Assembly: GCF_026210795.1 (NCBI RefSeq)
Contig: NC_089447.1
Coordinates: forward strand, 64,501-128,500
Length of the DNA stretch: 64,000 nucleotides
Origin: Rhizophagus irregularis
Lineage: Eukaryota > Glomeromycota > Glomeromycetes > Glomerales > Glomeraceae
Reading direction: 5' to 3'
Numbering within the stretch: position 1 is the first letter of the stretch; each line of letters begins with the position of its first letter. The translations under genes were made by a program, and so were the position numbers. Of the stretch, positions 13,397 to 25,179 are shown one piece after another. The notes below the pieces were generated by a model. The model saw nothing but the letters and a program-made list of their open reading frames with translations, ran no database searches and was not told the DNA's origin.

Positions 13397-14767
13397 ATGT
13401 CCTTTTTTAAATGTCGCGTTTTAAACATTTCTCGATTAAATCGATTAAATAAAATTTTCTTAAATAGTTCAATGATAGTTAGACATAATTTTTTGGTTCG
13501 AAATAATTTTAATACACGTTTAAATATTCGCACATATATTTCACTAAAATCCATATTTTCTCGTCAAAATTCTACGCTTAAACCAATATCAATTACAAAA
13601 CCAATCCTTTCCCAGGATAATCTTTTCCATTCCTTATCAGAATCTCCATTTGAAGATCTTCGACATCGTTATAAACAAATATGCGTATACGGTTCTTGTC
13701 CGGTATGTTTATCTCAAGATAATGAAGTAAAAAATAAACCAAAATATGAATGTCCAGATTGTGGATATCCAACACATTGTTCGTTAGAACATTATCTTCA
13801 AGATAAAGAACAACATAAAAATTCAGGAACTTGTTCAATGTTAAGACAAGCTAATGAAGATGAACATGATTTAAGAAGTGGTAGAACAATGATTGAATTC
13901 GACTTTCCATCATCACAACCACTTGATGAACAAGTTAATATGTTAAATTGGGATTTATTTTTTTATACACGTGGATTTCCTAGTATGGATAATGATAGAT
14001 CTGTTAGACATGTGTCAAAATTATTAACATATCCTATTACGATAGCATCAATATTACATGAATATGGTCCTTATAATATTAAAAATCGGTTAACCGATGA
14101 AGGTTTAAAATCTTTAACTGCTTTAAGAACTATAATATATCCCAAGATTATTTCTCATGATATTAAAACCCAAAAACCAACTGAAATTATTCGAATTTTT
14201 GTGTTGGGAGCACGAGCGGAATCTCTATTACCTCTTCATATTTATTCTCAATTATCCTACTTATTCCCTTTCACTTATTTTCATATTTATTTCATTGGAC
14301 CCGAATCAATACCCGGTAACAATAAAAAATTCCCCACGCATTCAAATTATACACCACAACTTTCATTTACATGGACAACATCATTTTATCATGATTATCA
14401 CGATTCATTAACACCATTTGATCCATATACAGATGTATTCTTTCTCTTTTCTCCAGGAATTTCACAAACAAACACATGGCATGACACAATAATTAAATTA
14501 TTACAAACCAAATGTGCTATATTTATTACCGGATTTGATCAAGAAGATTTACATAGTGAAGTAAGTGCTATAGAAGAAAAAGGTGAAAAGGGTGAATATG
14601 AATTGGATTGGCTATTAAGACCTGGTGAAAACGTATTTAAAAGCATGAAAAGAGATATTGATTTAAAAGATGTTAGAGTCGGTGTTTGGACGAATTGGGG
14701 GATTTTTGGAATAAGAGGAAAGAAATATGATGTTATAATTGAAGGTGATAAATTACCTGAAGAATAA
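13397..14767 (+). CDS. Mss51-like mitochondrial COX1 translation factor (MYND-type zinc finger)
   Basis: A single exon of 456 codons. The N-terminus (MSFFKCRVLNISRLNRLNK) is rich in Arg/Lys/Ser and suits mitochondrial import. A Cys/His cluster follows at about residues 99-150: 'CPVCLSQ', 'YECPDCGYPTHCS', 'EHYLQDKEQH', a MYND-type zinc site. Then come the conserved Mss51 blocks: 'LNWDLFFYTRGFPSMD', 'RHVSKLLTYPITIASILHE' and 'LTDEGLKSLTALRTIIYP'. In yeast Mss51 activates COX1 translation and chaperones Cox1; its CPX heme-sensing motifs correspond to the CPV and CPD here. The length is close to the yeast protein (436). Lack of introns is unusual among neighbours. The start is the first ATG. Confidence 0.92.
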   Translation: MSFFKCRVLNISRLNRLNKIFLNSSMIVRHNFLVRNNFNTRLNIRTYISLKSIFSRQNSTLKPISITKPILSQDNLFHSLSESPFEDLRHRYKQICVYGSCPVCLSQDNEVKNKPKYECPDCGYPTHCSLEHYLQDKEQHKNSGTCSMLRQANEDEHDLRSGRTMIEFDFPSSQPLDEQVNMLNWDLFFYTRGFPSMDNDRSVRHVSKLLTYPITIASILHEYGPYNIKNRLTDEGLKSLTALRTIIYPKIISHDIKTQKPTEIIRIFVLGARAESLLPLHIYSQLSYLFPFTYFHIYFIGPESIPGNNKKFPTHSNYTPQLSFTWTTSFYHDYHDSLTPFDPYTDVFFLFSPGISQTNTWHDTIIKLLQTKCAIFITGFDQEDLHSEVSAIEEKGEKGEYELDWLLRPGENVFKSMKRDIDLKDVRVGVWTNWGIFGIRGKKYDVIIEGDKLPEE

Positions 14768-14932
14768 TAAAGCTAACCTATTTATTTATTCATTAATAAA
14801 AATATTTATAACCAATAAATTAATATGCACTGAATAAAATGAATGAACTTATAATTATGTCAATAAAATTTAATTTGGTTGAAAGAAAAAAAAACCAACC
14901 ATATTTAGCGACGGCGTGTGTACACACAATCC

Positions 14933-15566
14933 TTAGCCAGGTCCAACCTAAAAAAAAAAAAAAAAAAATTAAAATAAAATAAACATATTTATATATATAA
15001 AATATATAATTTCTTATTATTATATTACACAAAGAATTAGTTACCTTTGGGATATCATAATGTTCGGTCATTTCTTCTAATTTTCTATTTAGTTCTGCCA
15101 CACGTTCTTTATGAGATCTACGCGCTGCCTTTTCTACCTTTTCATCCAACTAATTATTTACCCAAGGAGAAAAAATGATTAATAATTAAAAATAAATAAA
15201 ATGACATTTAATTGTACCTCCCTCTTTACCATATTAAGAAAATTAATTGCTCACCCTCTTTCTCTGAATTTCTTCAAACTTTAATTCAGCTTCAGTTTTA
15301 GTAACGACCCGAATAGGATTAATCTTTTCTGATGATGCAGAATCATCACTGATTAAATCTTTAGCATAAGATTTAAGTTTTTCTTTATCTTTTTTCGTTT
15401 TCTTCTTTTTTCTAATAAAATACAAAATAAAAATTATTAATTTAGATCAATAGATCTAAAGAACAGAATGTGTATAAAACAAATACTTTTTTATTTTATT
15501 TGTAATTCCAGAGCCTCCTTTAAGCTTTAAAGAGCCACCTGGTACGTTATCGTATAAATCCGACAT
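14933..15566 (-). CDS. FAM32A-like small basic nuclear protein
   Basis: Four exons (15487-15566, 15255-15411, 15045-15149, 14933-14947) give 118 residues. The layout matches FAM32A: an N-terminal 'GGSLKLKGG', a lysine-rich tract (KKKTKKDKEKLKS), the middle 'TEAELKFEEIQRKR', and the conserved C-terminal block 'KERVAELNRKLEEMTEHYD' followed by IPKV. Human FAM32A binds late spliceosomes and helps 3' splice-site use; a matching role here is inferred. The terminal exon has just five codons including stop (VGPG). Phases close exactly. Confidence 0.9.
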
Positions 15567-17228
15567 TGATTATTATTCGTTCCGGTATTATTCTTAAAGA
15601 GAGAAAAAAATTTAAAAATAGTTTAACATTCAATGGTTAAATGAAAGTGAAACAAATAAATTTAAATTGGCATTTATAAAATCAGGTTTTTTAAACATTA
15701 CACAAATTTGGGAATAGATGTCGTGGAACAATTAATAATTGCTGCGTGGCAACTCACGTTTTGCTTCGCTATCCGCTTTGGCTTATATCAGATATAGTTT
15801 ACTTAAGCCTTCGATTACAAGTAAATATTGATATATATTTTATATAATAAATATTACCATTACATTATCTACCAATCTAAATTTATTTATTAAACAAATA
15901 AATCCAAGTGCTAGGTAAATTTTTATTTACTAAAACAAAAATAATTTAAATTTTAAAATCTCGTGGTCATACATTTTATTTATAGAATATTCTTAGGACA
16001 TTTTTATGCATTTTATTATCATTCGTAATTTAAAAGGAAAATATTTATCAAAAAATATCGTAATTGGTAATTAGAATTTATATAAAAATTAGAAAATTGA
16101 CCCTAATTTAGTCAATGTGAAAGCGGTAACCGAAATCTACAAATTTGAAAAATAGTGTAAGCAAATTCAACGTAGATCAAACATATATTATGAACAACAA
16201 ATATTGAACACAAACAAAAAGTTTTTTTTTTAAAAAAAAAGACAATTTATTTATTTATACAATATAAATTTTTTTTTTGACCGAACCCTGAAGACAAAAA
16301 AAAGATTAATTATTTTTTTTAAAAAAAAAGTGGATGTTACCCCTGAAAATTATCAATATAAAAATATCCGGGGAATGCGTATGTTAACGGATTAATATTT
16401 ACGCCTCCAGATGTCATTTATATATATACGGTGCGCCCCGCAATTTTTTTCAAATCTATTGGAAACATTTTTTCTTAATACAATAAATTATAACATAATG
16501 TTTATTTAACAATGTTGTAAACTGTACAATTTAGGAAATCTTTTATAAACCAATCAGCTTTGATCTCTTATATTGTATGAAGTGTGGACGAAACTTAAAG
16601 TAAAAAGTGTTAAAGTGTAACGTTATGTTAACGTTAGTGTCTAACTTAATCAATATTGATCTGATTATTTCTAGACGTTGTACAAACTTGATTTTTTTGA
16701 CATTAGACTTGAAGATTTGTTTATTTCCGGCGTCCTTTCCTTATTTCAACTGCTGTTGTTTTTTTATTTCGGTAGTAATATTCAATAAATGTCGTATTTA
16801 TAAATTTTTTTTTTTTGGATTTTTGGGCTTATTTATGATGTGTCTCGAAACGGGTTACATTGTTCTTTGACTTTCCTTAATTATTCTTTCCCCCTTTCCT
16901 AGTTTTCTCCCTTTGGTCCTTTTTTTTCCTTCAACATCATTTATATTACATCATTTTTACTCTTTTTTTTTTTTTTTTCCTTGTCCCGCTTTTTTTTTAT
17001 TATTATTTCACCTATTTACCGAATATTTTCCTCATTACAAGTAAAAAGTAAAAAAGTAGATAAAAGTTTCCTTCACACCTTTAATATAATATTCTTAAAT
17101 CTCGCTTTTTTTCACTTTTTACTTTCCCCTACATCACCACTTTTACTCTTCTTCCTCAATCTCACATCTCAAAACCTTTAATCCTGTTTAATAAAAAAAG
17201 GACTAATAAATAAAAATAAAGAGAAAAA
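15567..17228. other. Intergenic region with T-run/A-run palindromes
   Basis: No conserved gene. T-run/A-run palindromes lie at 16221-16241 and 16313-16329. The last 300 bp before the F-box gene are pyrimidine-rich on the plus strand (long T/C runs at 16880-17180), a possible 5' leader. Short frames at 16607-17181 are low-complexity translations of these runs and were not accepted. Confidence 0.5.
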
Positions 17229-17960
17229 ATGAACCTTCTACCAACCGAACTATTACATTATATTTTTTGTCTTCTTGGCAAGGACCAAAAATCCATATCT
17301 TGTTTATCAATAGTATGTCGTAAATGGCATGCTATCACTTTACCAATAATGTACTCTAGACCTCAAATAACCCGTATAAATAATTTTCATAAATTCCTAA
17401 AGATTCCAAATAGTTCTGGATATTTAGTACGTGAAATTGATTTATCAGGTTTATCACATAGATGGTCAGAGATCACTGATACTGATATTATTGCTTTGGT
17501 TAATTTATGCCCAAATTTAACTTTTCTTGACATAAATTTTTGTCAACAACTTCATGATTCAACACTTATTCATATAGCAAATCATTTGGGTTCAAATATT
17601 ACTACTCTTAATGTTTCACAATGTCCAAAATTTACTGATGTAGGATTTTCCGCTTTGGCTCGTTCTTGTAAGGTTTTAACTTCTTTAGATTTTTCTTATA
17701 CCGATATAACTGATAGCGCTTTATCAAAATTTGCTTTAACTTGTCCTACTATAAGATGGTTAAATTTAAAATATTGTGAATTAGTAACTGATTTAAGCTT
17801 AGATGAATTGAAAAGATGGTGTAAAGAATTAAGTTTTTTGGAATTAGAAGGTTGTTTTGGCGTTATAAGAGAAGTTGGTGATGAAGATATTTGGGTGACT
17901 GAAGAAGAAACTGATGATGATGATGATGATGATGATTATCTTGATCTTGATAATTTATAA
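17229..17960 (+). CDS. F-box / leucine-rich repeat protein
   Basis: An intronless frame of 243 codons. The N-terminal F-box is clear: 'LLPTELLHYIFCLLG' and 'CLSIVCRKWHAITLPIMYS'. From about residue 65 there are amino-acid/Cys-type LRRs with repeating patterns such as 'CPNLTFLDINFCQQLHD', 'ITTLNVSQCPKFTDVG', 'LTSLDFSYTDITDSAL' and 'IRWLNLKYCELVTD'. The protein ends in an acidic tail with eight consecutive Asp. By family knowledge it would be a substrate receptor of an SCF ubiquitin ligase, binding Skp1 through the F-box. It resembles Amn1-like fungal proteins in length and LRR type, but the target cannot be told. Confidence 0.92.
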   Translation: MNLLPTELLHYIFCLLGKDQKSISCLSIVCRKWHAITLPIMYSRPQITRINNFHKFLKIPNSSGYLVREIDLSGLSHRWSEITDTDIIALVNLCPNLTFLDINFCQQLHDSTLIHIANHLGSNITTLNVSQCPKFTDVGFSALARSCKVLTSLDFSYTDITDSALSKFALTCPTIRWLNLKYCELVTDLSLDELKRWCKELSFLELEGCFGVIREVGDEDIWVTEEETDDDDDDDDYLDLDNL

Positions 17961-18565
17961 TTTTGTTATTAATTAACGACAAGATCATTAATCATTCCAA
18001 GATGTTGGACTGAATGTAACAATGAAGAAGATATAATAGTATTGGTCCATAATAACCAGTAATGGTAGGTCCAAATCTGATTTTTATTCTTTTTACGAAG
18101 AGAATTAGGATTTTGGATTAAGGACAGAAAGGAGAAAAGTAACAATTATTAGCTCCACTCCATTATTTATCGCGGGTGTATTATAGACAGGGAAAACAAA
18201 CGAAAAAAAAATATATATATACACACACACACACGCACACATATGTATATTAGCAATTAATTTAAAGGATATGTTTGATGTGAATAGAATAGTTGGAAGG
18301 GGAGAAATTTTATTGCATTTTTTTTTTTTGCATTTTTTTGCATTTTCTCTCATTTTTTTTCATTTTTTTTTTCATTATTATTTTTCCTCTTTTATTACTT
18401 TATTATTATTATTTTTTTTTTTTGGTTATTCTTAGACAAAATTTTGATAAAAATGGATTTTTACAATCGGACCTTTACAAAACTATTTCATATATATTTT
18501 TTCATTATAATATTAATATATTAATAGTAATTATAGTAATTAAGTTATTTTTTGTAAGTAGTTGA
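17961..18565. other. Downstream region of the F-box gene with microsatellite and poly-T runs
   Basis: Holds an (at)n(ac)n microsatellite at about 18208-18243 and poly-T runs at 18318-18425. No gene is seen. Confidence 0.6.
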
Positions 18566-19029
18566 TTTGATTATCTTTCTCTTTTTTTTTTTAGTTTTAC
18601 TTTCTTGTACCTTTTTTTTCTTTTCTTTTCTGTATTTACAATTTCACAATTTTTAATAATATAATAATAATAGTAATAGAAATAAAAAATTATAATAAAA
18701 TCTAATTTTTAATTCATTATCTAATAATAGACTTAATTCAAATATATTCTAAATTACTATCACATACTTATATTTGTAAATGCAATATATAAAAAAATTT
18801 TTTTATAGTAAATAAAACTCATAAAGTTTAATAAAAAGTAAAATTAAAGTTGCAAGTAAAACTTAATAACTGTTTAAATTAAAATGTTTAAATAGTTTTG
18901 CCAAAAATATTTAAAATTACATTTTTTTTCTTTTTATTTTAATTAAATAGGCATAGGAGAGCATATTTTTGACAAAAGTCGATAGATGTACCTATCAATA
19001 CTGAGAATGCCACTGGTAGTATTTCCAAA

Positions 19030-19165
19030 GCGGTAGTAGTAGCAGCAACAGCATTAGCAGCAGCAGCAGCAGTAGTTGTGATAGAAGGAAAAGAAGAAAA
19101 AATAGAAGAAGAAGAAATAGAAGAGGAGATAAAAGAAGAAATAGAAGAAATAGAAGAAATACTAA
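19030..19165. repeat. Trinucleotide-rich tract (agc/agt then gaa)
   Basis: Begins with about a dozen agt/agc-type triplets around 19036-19074 and passes into 'atagaagaagaa' units until 19163. The plus frame would read Ser- or Ala-rich then Glu-rich, but no start codon, conserved flank or splice context supports a gene. Confidence 0.65.
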
Positions 19166-20277
19166 TTAGTATATCATGGAAATCTTCTGATCATTCTACA
19201 GATGTCACCCCTATCTTTAGCTCCTGTATGACTATATGTTTAAGAAAAGGTTTTTAAATTGCTTAAATAGCCTGTTTAGCATATACTGTATATATATTAC
19301 AGGCCATAGTACTTTCCTATATATAGAAAATTTCATAGAATTATATAGTACCTGGAAATATTTTACAATTATCTTGTGATTCAATAATCAGATTTGAGCC
19401 ATCTTTTTTTTTTTGTTTGATAGCTCTTATTGAGCTCTTCAAAATAAAAAAAAGATTGCTTAAATTGGACTTGTAGATCACTTGTAGATCAAAAGATATT
19501 TGCAAAAAATAGAATTTTTAAGTTTTATTTAGTATCTAAGGTACAGAGTCAAACCCCCAATTTTTGCAAAATACCCAGGGTACTGTATCTGTGATATATG
19601 GTAATTGCTACTTATATCTGCCAATTCTCTAAACCTCATAGACTATTCAGAAAAAATCATGTTTCTGGTCATTGGTAAATTTTAGATTTTTACAAATCTG
19701 TTTAGAACTTTATTCATAGTTTTATCCTTTAGGGATTCTACATCAATTTGCTTTTCTATAATTTTTATCACTACAAGAAAATAGTAGAATCCTTTGAGAG
19801 ATCAACTGGTATCTTCACAAAATCTGCTTGATGTGTTGCATTTGAAGTTTACATAATTACTCGTGAATACTCTGATAATTTTTCTTTTAATGGTTTTTTG
19901 TAGAGGTTGTAATGCTCTTCATTTTTTAGAATTTATACTAGTACTTTAGAGATTGTAGTACTTGTAGTAATTTTCTAAGGGTGTTTTATTATGACAAATT
20001 AAAGAAAGGATTTTGGTCTTCAAATCCAAATGACATAATTTCATTGTCTAAGTGTAAAAAGAAGTAACAAAATATTTAATAGTTATTTAGCATTTCAGCT
20101 TAGTAAATCTTACCAATCATATTACTTATTGCAAATACATGTAAAGCATAATAGTACATACTGCAGTTATGAAATTAGTAACTGTTTTATCAGGCTTATA
20201 TAATAAGTATTTTTATATAATTTGTAACTGGTTTTATCCAGTATCATATGATTTTTTATAATTAAAAATGGTTATAA

Positions 20278-20362
20278 TAAATCATGTATCAGGTAAAAAT
20301 TCATATATCAGGCAAAAAAATTATGTATTAGGTAAAAATTTATGTATCAGGTAATATTCAAA
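20278..20362. repeat. Short tandem array, about 22-25 bp units
   Basis: Four units of the form 'tatgtatcaggtaaaaatt' run in a row with single-base changes (tatatcaggc, tgtattagg). A fifth decayed unit may follow at 20375. Non-coding. Confidence 0.6.
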
Positions 20363-20650
20363 TCATAAGATATCAGATAAATCATTTATTTGATACTTTA
20401 AGTCAAATAACTAATACTATCTAAAGGTAACTTGTTATATTGGGAATCAAATTTGATCAGTTGATCTTGGACTTCTGCGAAACTCAGATCAACTAATTAA
20501 ACTTGATTTATTCAATATAACAGCTATTTGGCATTTCGTGTTGAATAACTATTAAATACTAATATAAATCACCGTAAATGCCTGATAAAAGATATTACTA
20601 CAAATGGGTATTATCATTTAATATAGTAATTGTATAACTTATAATATATA

Positions 20651-20806
20651 TGGTGTCTTTGCAATAGAAAGGTATGAAACTTAAAAAATATCAAAAATTG
20701 AATTAATATTAAATTTGCATTTATTTTAGTAAAAAAAACATAATTAGCATATAAAGTAAAATTAAAATTTTTTTTGAGTTTCGTATTTTTCTATTGCAAA
20801 GACCCC
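20651..20806. mobile_element. 156-bp MITE with about 31-bp inverted ends (TA target)
   Basis: The left end tggtgtctttgcaatagaaa matches the complement of the right end (tttctattgcaaagacccca) with one or two mismatches, and TA flanks both sides. The internal 95 bp are AT-rich and non-coding. TA duplication suggests Tc1/mariner-like cross-mobilisation (inference). Confidence 0.75.
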
Positions 20807-21059
20807 ATATAAGAGTATCTTTACTGGAAAAAACTGGATGATTAAAAAGAAAATCAAGAAGGAGAAAAAAATATTATAGTTAAAAAAAAGGTAATAGATT
20901 ATTAATCAGCAATACAAAAAATTTGAACTTGAAATTTTTCAGTTTGATAAAGTATGTTAAGATTGTATTGCTAAATGCTTAGATAGTAATGTAAAAAGAT
21001 TAACTGCAGCAGAAAAAGTAAAAAAGAAGAAGGTGGATTAGTATTATCTTATAAAATTA

Positions 21060-21500
21060 TTTTTTATTATCAAAGGATTTCTCATCTTTTTTATTGTCAT
21101 TATCAATTTTACCAAAATAATTCTTCTTATTTTCTTCTATGCTATCAAGGATAAGTCCTATTATAAGTAATTCAATATTTCTTATTATTTGGTTATATTT
21201 CTTCTAATCAGATTTTCATATCATAAACTTATAATTAAGAAGAGCTTTTTCTACTGCTATTATTTCTGCTAATCTGATATTTCTTTTTTGATAAACCTGA
21301 TAATAAGTGTCTTGAGCTTTCCTAAGATTTTTTGTAATCTGATTATAGGCTTTTTCAGATTCTTCAGATTCTTCAATTTTTTAAATTTCTCTATTTAATT
21401 ATAAGCCTTTGCAATTACATTATACTTATTTAGTACTTGATGGTAGGGTTCTGTAACTTCTTTAGTATAGCAGACATACTTTTATCACTTTGCTGATCAT
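21060..21500 (-). pseudogene. Decayed coding trace, family unknown
   Basis: The minus strand reads as coding-like charged protein in pieces: 'YTKEVTEPYHQVLNKYN', 'EKAYNQITKNLRKAQDTYY', 'QKRNIRLAEIIAVEKALLN', ending 'NKKDEKSFDNKK'. The composition (Lys/Glu/Asn/Tyr, heptad-like spacing) suggests a helical protein of at least 140 residues. The frame is broken. I do not recognise the family; it could be a host gene relic or part of a mobile element. Confidence 0.4.
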
Positions 21501-21919
21501 TTATTAATTATATATATCATAATAACAGTTAATATTAACATGGTTTATATTGCAAAAACTACTCTAAAGATCTGAAAGCCTAAAACTAATAACTTTATTT
21601 TAATCCTAAACCAGTTCTTGAAAAAATGTAATTTGTTGGCTAGCTTCACTTCAGAATAATTAAACAAACATATTTTCAAACTAGATGTTTACTTTCAGAT
21701 TGGATAGTCTGTAGATGTGTTAAGATAGCTCTTGCTAAATCTAAATATTTATTTAGTAAAGAGAAAATAGAGGCTTTCCTGCTAGACTAAAGAAAGAGGA
21801 AGTTTATCATAGAGGAAAGGGTAAAATACTGCATTAAAACTAATAATGTAACATAAGCTACTGACAACTATTTCATTTTCATCATTATTTTTTGGGTTTA
21901 AGTTTAAATAATAGATGAA

Positions 21920-22700
21920 AATGTCCATAAAATCTCAATTCTGTATGAAGTTATTAGAAGTTGGAGCAGATTCTGAAATTATTAATACTTATGCCAAAAA
22001 TAAGGATGTTATCCAAAAATCTAAAAAAATAAACTAAAAAGCGAATGGCTAATTCAAATAGAATTCCCATTTATTTCTCCTTAGCAAGAGTATCTAAAAG
22101 ACTTGAGAATATGGATGTATCTAAAATTTCTACTAGAGAGGATCTCACAAATATGATAGTAATATTGAATATGATGAGATCTGCAAAAATAAGATTTCTT
22201 TAAATTAATCATTATTAACTGGATCCTTTCGAACATTTCAGTACGTTATAAAGTTAAGCGCTATTTTGAAGATTGCATAGTGCTATTTAAAAAAGAGGAA
22301 AAAAGTTAAGAATTGTTGCCCAATTATTTCTTTTTACGTAAAAAATCCAGAATATATAAGTTAGAATTGCTTATCTGAATTCAAGGCTAAAAAGTTATCT
22401 AATCCTATTTTTACTAAAAGTGGAACATGGCTATTTAATGAATTCTTGAAGCAAAAATCTTATAGAATCGTACTTAAAAAATTAAGAGATTATGGAAGTA
22501 AACACGCTTCCAGAATTCATAGTAGTAAGAACTTAATTTTCCAGCATCTTAAACTGCTTTTAAGAATCGCAATAAGGTAAGAATCAAACCATCTTGATGC
22601 AAATGATAATTATGCTATACAGCTATATAGGTGATACAGAATCGGAAAAGTCTGGTTCTAAATCTGATTCTGAAAATACAACAAATCCAATATTTCACTT
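21920..22700 (+). pseudogene. Decayed coding trace, family unknown
   Basis: The plus strand holds coding-like pieces across three frames. The first has its own ATG at 22044 (MANSNRIPIYFSLARVSKRL, 54 codons). Later pieces are 'SEFKAKKLSNPIFTKSGTWL', 'VLKKLRDYGSKHASRIHSSK', and a Ser/Glu-rich end 'GDTESEKSGSKSDSENTTN'. The order looks collinear, so this is one broken gene of about 230 residues. The family is not recognised. A short basic block with R...H spacing is reminiscent of DNA-binding proteins, but that is not evidence of function. Confidence 0.4.
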
Positions 22701-24060
22701 ATGCTAATTGCATTTACGAGGTATTTATTAATTCTTTGATTGTATAATAATAATTAATAGTCAATAAAATTAATTTTAAATTATGTCATAATGATAATTA
22801 AATAAGACATTTTCTTAATAAGCTCTGATGTAAGATTTTATGTATATAAAATTTTTTTTTTACTTTGATCCCAAGCCATCGTGCTATTATCTCTAAGTTT
22901 GAACTCATTAAAAAGAAACTGATTTAAGAAATGGTTGATAAAAAAATTATTATTAAAGTCCAAACAAAACACTTTGCAATTAAAATATAAATGAAATATA
23001 TTTTTTTAGCTATAACTGTGCATTTACAAGGAAGTGATTCATAGTTTGTAATTTCAAAAACCTTATAACCTTATTAGGCGAAGAATATAAACTTTTGATG
23101 AGTTTTAATTTAATTAAAGTTAACATTGTTAATTTATTTCTGACTCTGCATGCTCTATATATAATTAATGACCATTTTACTCTATCTACTATCCAGAATA
23201 TTAATGTTGGGGCAAATTAGAGTTAATGTTGGAATAGTTTATGAATCAAGTTGAGTCGAATTTTGAATCAATTTTTTATATGATAAAATTTGTTCTATGT
23301 TAATTTTTATAATACTTTAACTATATTATTTATGTTATGTGAATCTATGTAAGTCATTTTGAGTTGCATATGCAGAACACTATATTGAGATGTATTAATA
23401 TATATAAAGATGTAGTATGTAATTGATAATTACTATTTTGTGTTGTAATAGTAAGGGTTGCAACCTATTACTACTTTTAAAGTTAAAGTGTTGTAATATT
23501 ACAACACTTATGATTGTTCAAAAATTTCCTTTTTGAAAAATAAAAATTACAAAAATAAGTTTTTATAAAACAAATATTATTATAAAAAAAATGATTAATA
23601 TATTATAATACATATTTGTATAATTAGAAATAATTACAACACTATATAATAATTACAATACTAGTAGTAATTATAATACTATATAACGATTATAATATTG
23701 TGTTGTAATTACAACAAAAGTGTTGTATGTATGTTGTAATAGTTGCAACCTTACAACCTTCTAAAAATAATTACATATTACATCTTTAAATATATAGATA
23801 GCTTAGATGGATGAAATATTAGCAGGTATTACTAGTAGTGTTAACTATTAATATATAGATAATTTAAATGAACGAAACACCAGCAAGCATTAGTATAGAG
23901 ACTCTACTTCTCTTTGTAAAACATTTATATATTTTTGAATCTTGTAATTTATTTTTTTACATCAATAATCAGTAATTCTAATGAGGATATTACCTCATTT
24001 TTTTATCTATATTAACGAATTTTTAAATTATTTCATCTTATATAAAAATTATTATTAAAT

Positions 24061-24540
24061 ATGCAATCTATTAATTCATTGAGAGAATTAAATTCCAAGC
24101 TCTTAGTTAAAATTACAATACTTAAAAAGGAGAATGCTGAGATTCCTGAACTTAGACTAAAGTTTGAAACTGAGAATGCGAGGCTAAAACAAATTATTAA
24201 AGAGAATACAAGGCATAATACTAAGAATGCTGAACTCAAGTCTAGAGTTGGAAAACTTGAAGCCAAACTTGCATTATTAGAACAAGGTTCAGCAGTAGAT
24301 GGAATAGTATTGTCATTTGGTCAGACACAAAATGATGAAGAAGCGATGCCAGTAGTAACAGTACCAACTGTTAATGTACCTAATTCTATAATAAATCAAA
24401 TCAATAATGAAGTAGGATGAGGCGATGAGCACCTAGTGACCTTGATGGTAATGATAAGGAGATGATTGATTTTTTGGGTGAGGCATATAAGAAAAGCATT
24501 AGCAATAAGATTAGAAAGAGGAGATGGAAAAAAAAGTAGA
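24061..24540 (+). pseudogene. Coiled-coil protein, probably frameshifted
   Basis: A 119-codon frame starts MQSINSLRELNSKLL and is a classic coiled coil through about residue 75 ('ILKKENAEIPELRLKFETE', 'NAELKSRVGKLEAKLALLE'), then an acidic/Val-rich linker. It stops at 24420. Beyond the stop, in another frame, comes 'NDKEMIDFLGEAYKKSISNK' followed by IRKR. The decayed copy at 50270-50545 carries the same order (coiled coil, 'VNQLNEAS', then 'EFLDSVHKKRIGDEIRQR') in one frame. The comparison implies that the C-terminal box belongs to the protein and that this copy suffered a frameshift near 24415-24440. Function unknown; likely a lineage-expanded family. Confidence 0.55.
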
Positions 24541-24620
24541 GAGATCAAGAAGCATCTGTAATTTCTCAGGATATGACTAAAATTCCTGAGATCACAGTAA
24601 AAATAATCAATGGCCCACTA

Positions 24621-24860
24621 AGATTGCTGGAAAAACTAGGGGTTTTGGCAAGTTAGTGAAATGCCAAAATGGTGAAACTTTGCTAAAACTATATAAAAGT
24701 CTTATTAAAAAGTTGGCAAAACTCTGGAGAAAAGCAAAACCTGACAAAACTTATTATAAATGCTAAAACTGCTGAAACCTTATTGAAACTATAATAAAAC
24801 TATAGTAAAATTTTAGAGAAACTAATCATAGAATTTTGGAAAGATTTAGGCAGGCAACCT
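24621..24860. mobile_element. 240-bp MITE, copy B (TA target)
   Basis: Aligns end to end with copy A at 3281-3520 in reverse orientation, with the same 240-bp length and TA borders (24619-24620, 24861-24862). Shared interior words include 'cttattataaatgc.aaaact' and 'gaaactaatc.tagaatttt'. The left end here has drifted (agattgctgg). Confidence 0.75.
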
Positions 24861-25179
24861 TAGGTTCCATATAATCAGTTTTTGGAACCAGACCGGTACA
24901 GACTGCAGTCTTAGATGCAGTAGGACCAAGATGAAGACCGACATCAGTCCTACATTTCAGTCTTCATAATTTTACATAAATTTTAATAATTCATATTAAA
25001 TTTGATTAATTATTATTGCTGATCATTTTAGAGATAAAACAATGAAATCTAAGAATAAAAAAATTTTATTAATACTATTATATATGCATTTTATCAAATA
25101 AAGAAATTATTTATACTTTATTGAACTATAAATTTTCTTATTATTGTATTTTTATTATTGTTAAACTTTTAAATTATTA

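Larger units (their letters stand above)
18566..24060. other. Gene-poor 5.5-kb region
   Basis: No intact gene over 60 codons. It contains a trinucleotide-rich tract, a short tandem array, one MITE and two decayed coding traces (listed separately). The remainder, including 22750-24060, is AT-rich; 23460-23760 is enriched in 'gttgtaat/attacaac' words that could pair with one another, but no clean repeat border was found. Confidence 0.5.

Noticed and set aside
16607-17181. Two open frames rich in Phe/Leu before the F-box gene
   Set aside because: Produced by T/C-runs; no conserved motif, and the region reads better as a 5' leader.
18105-18565. Frames around the ac/at microsatellite and poly-T runs
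   Set aside because: Low-complexity translations (Phe, Ile, Lys runs).
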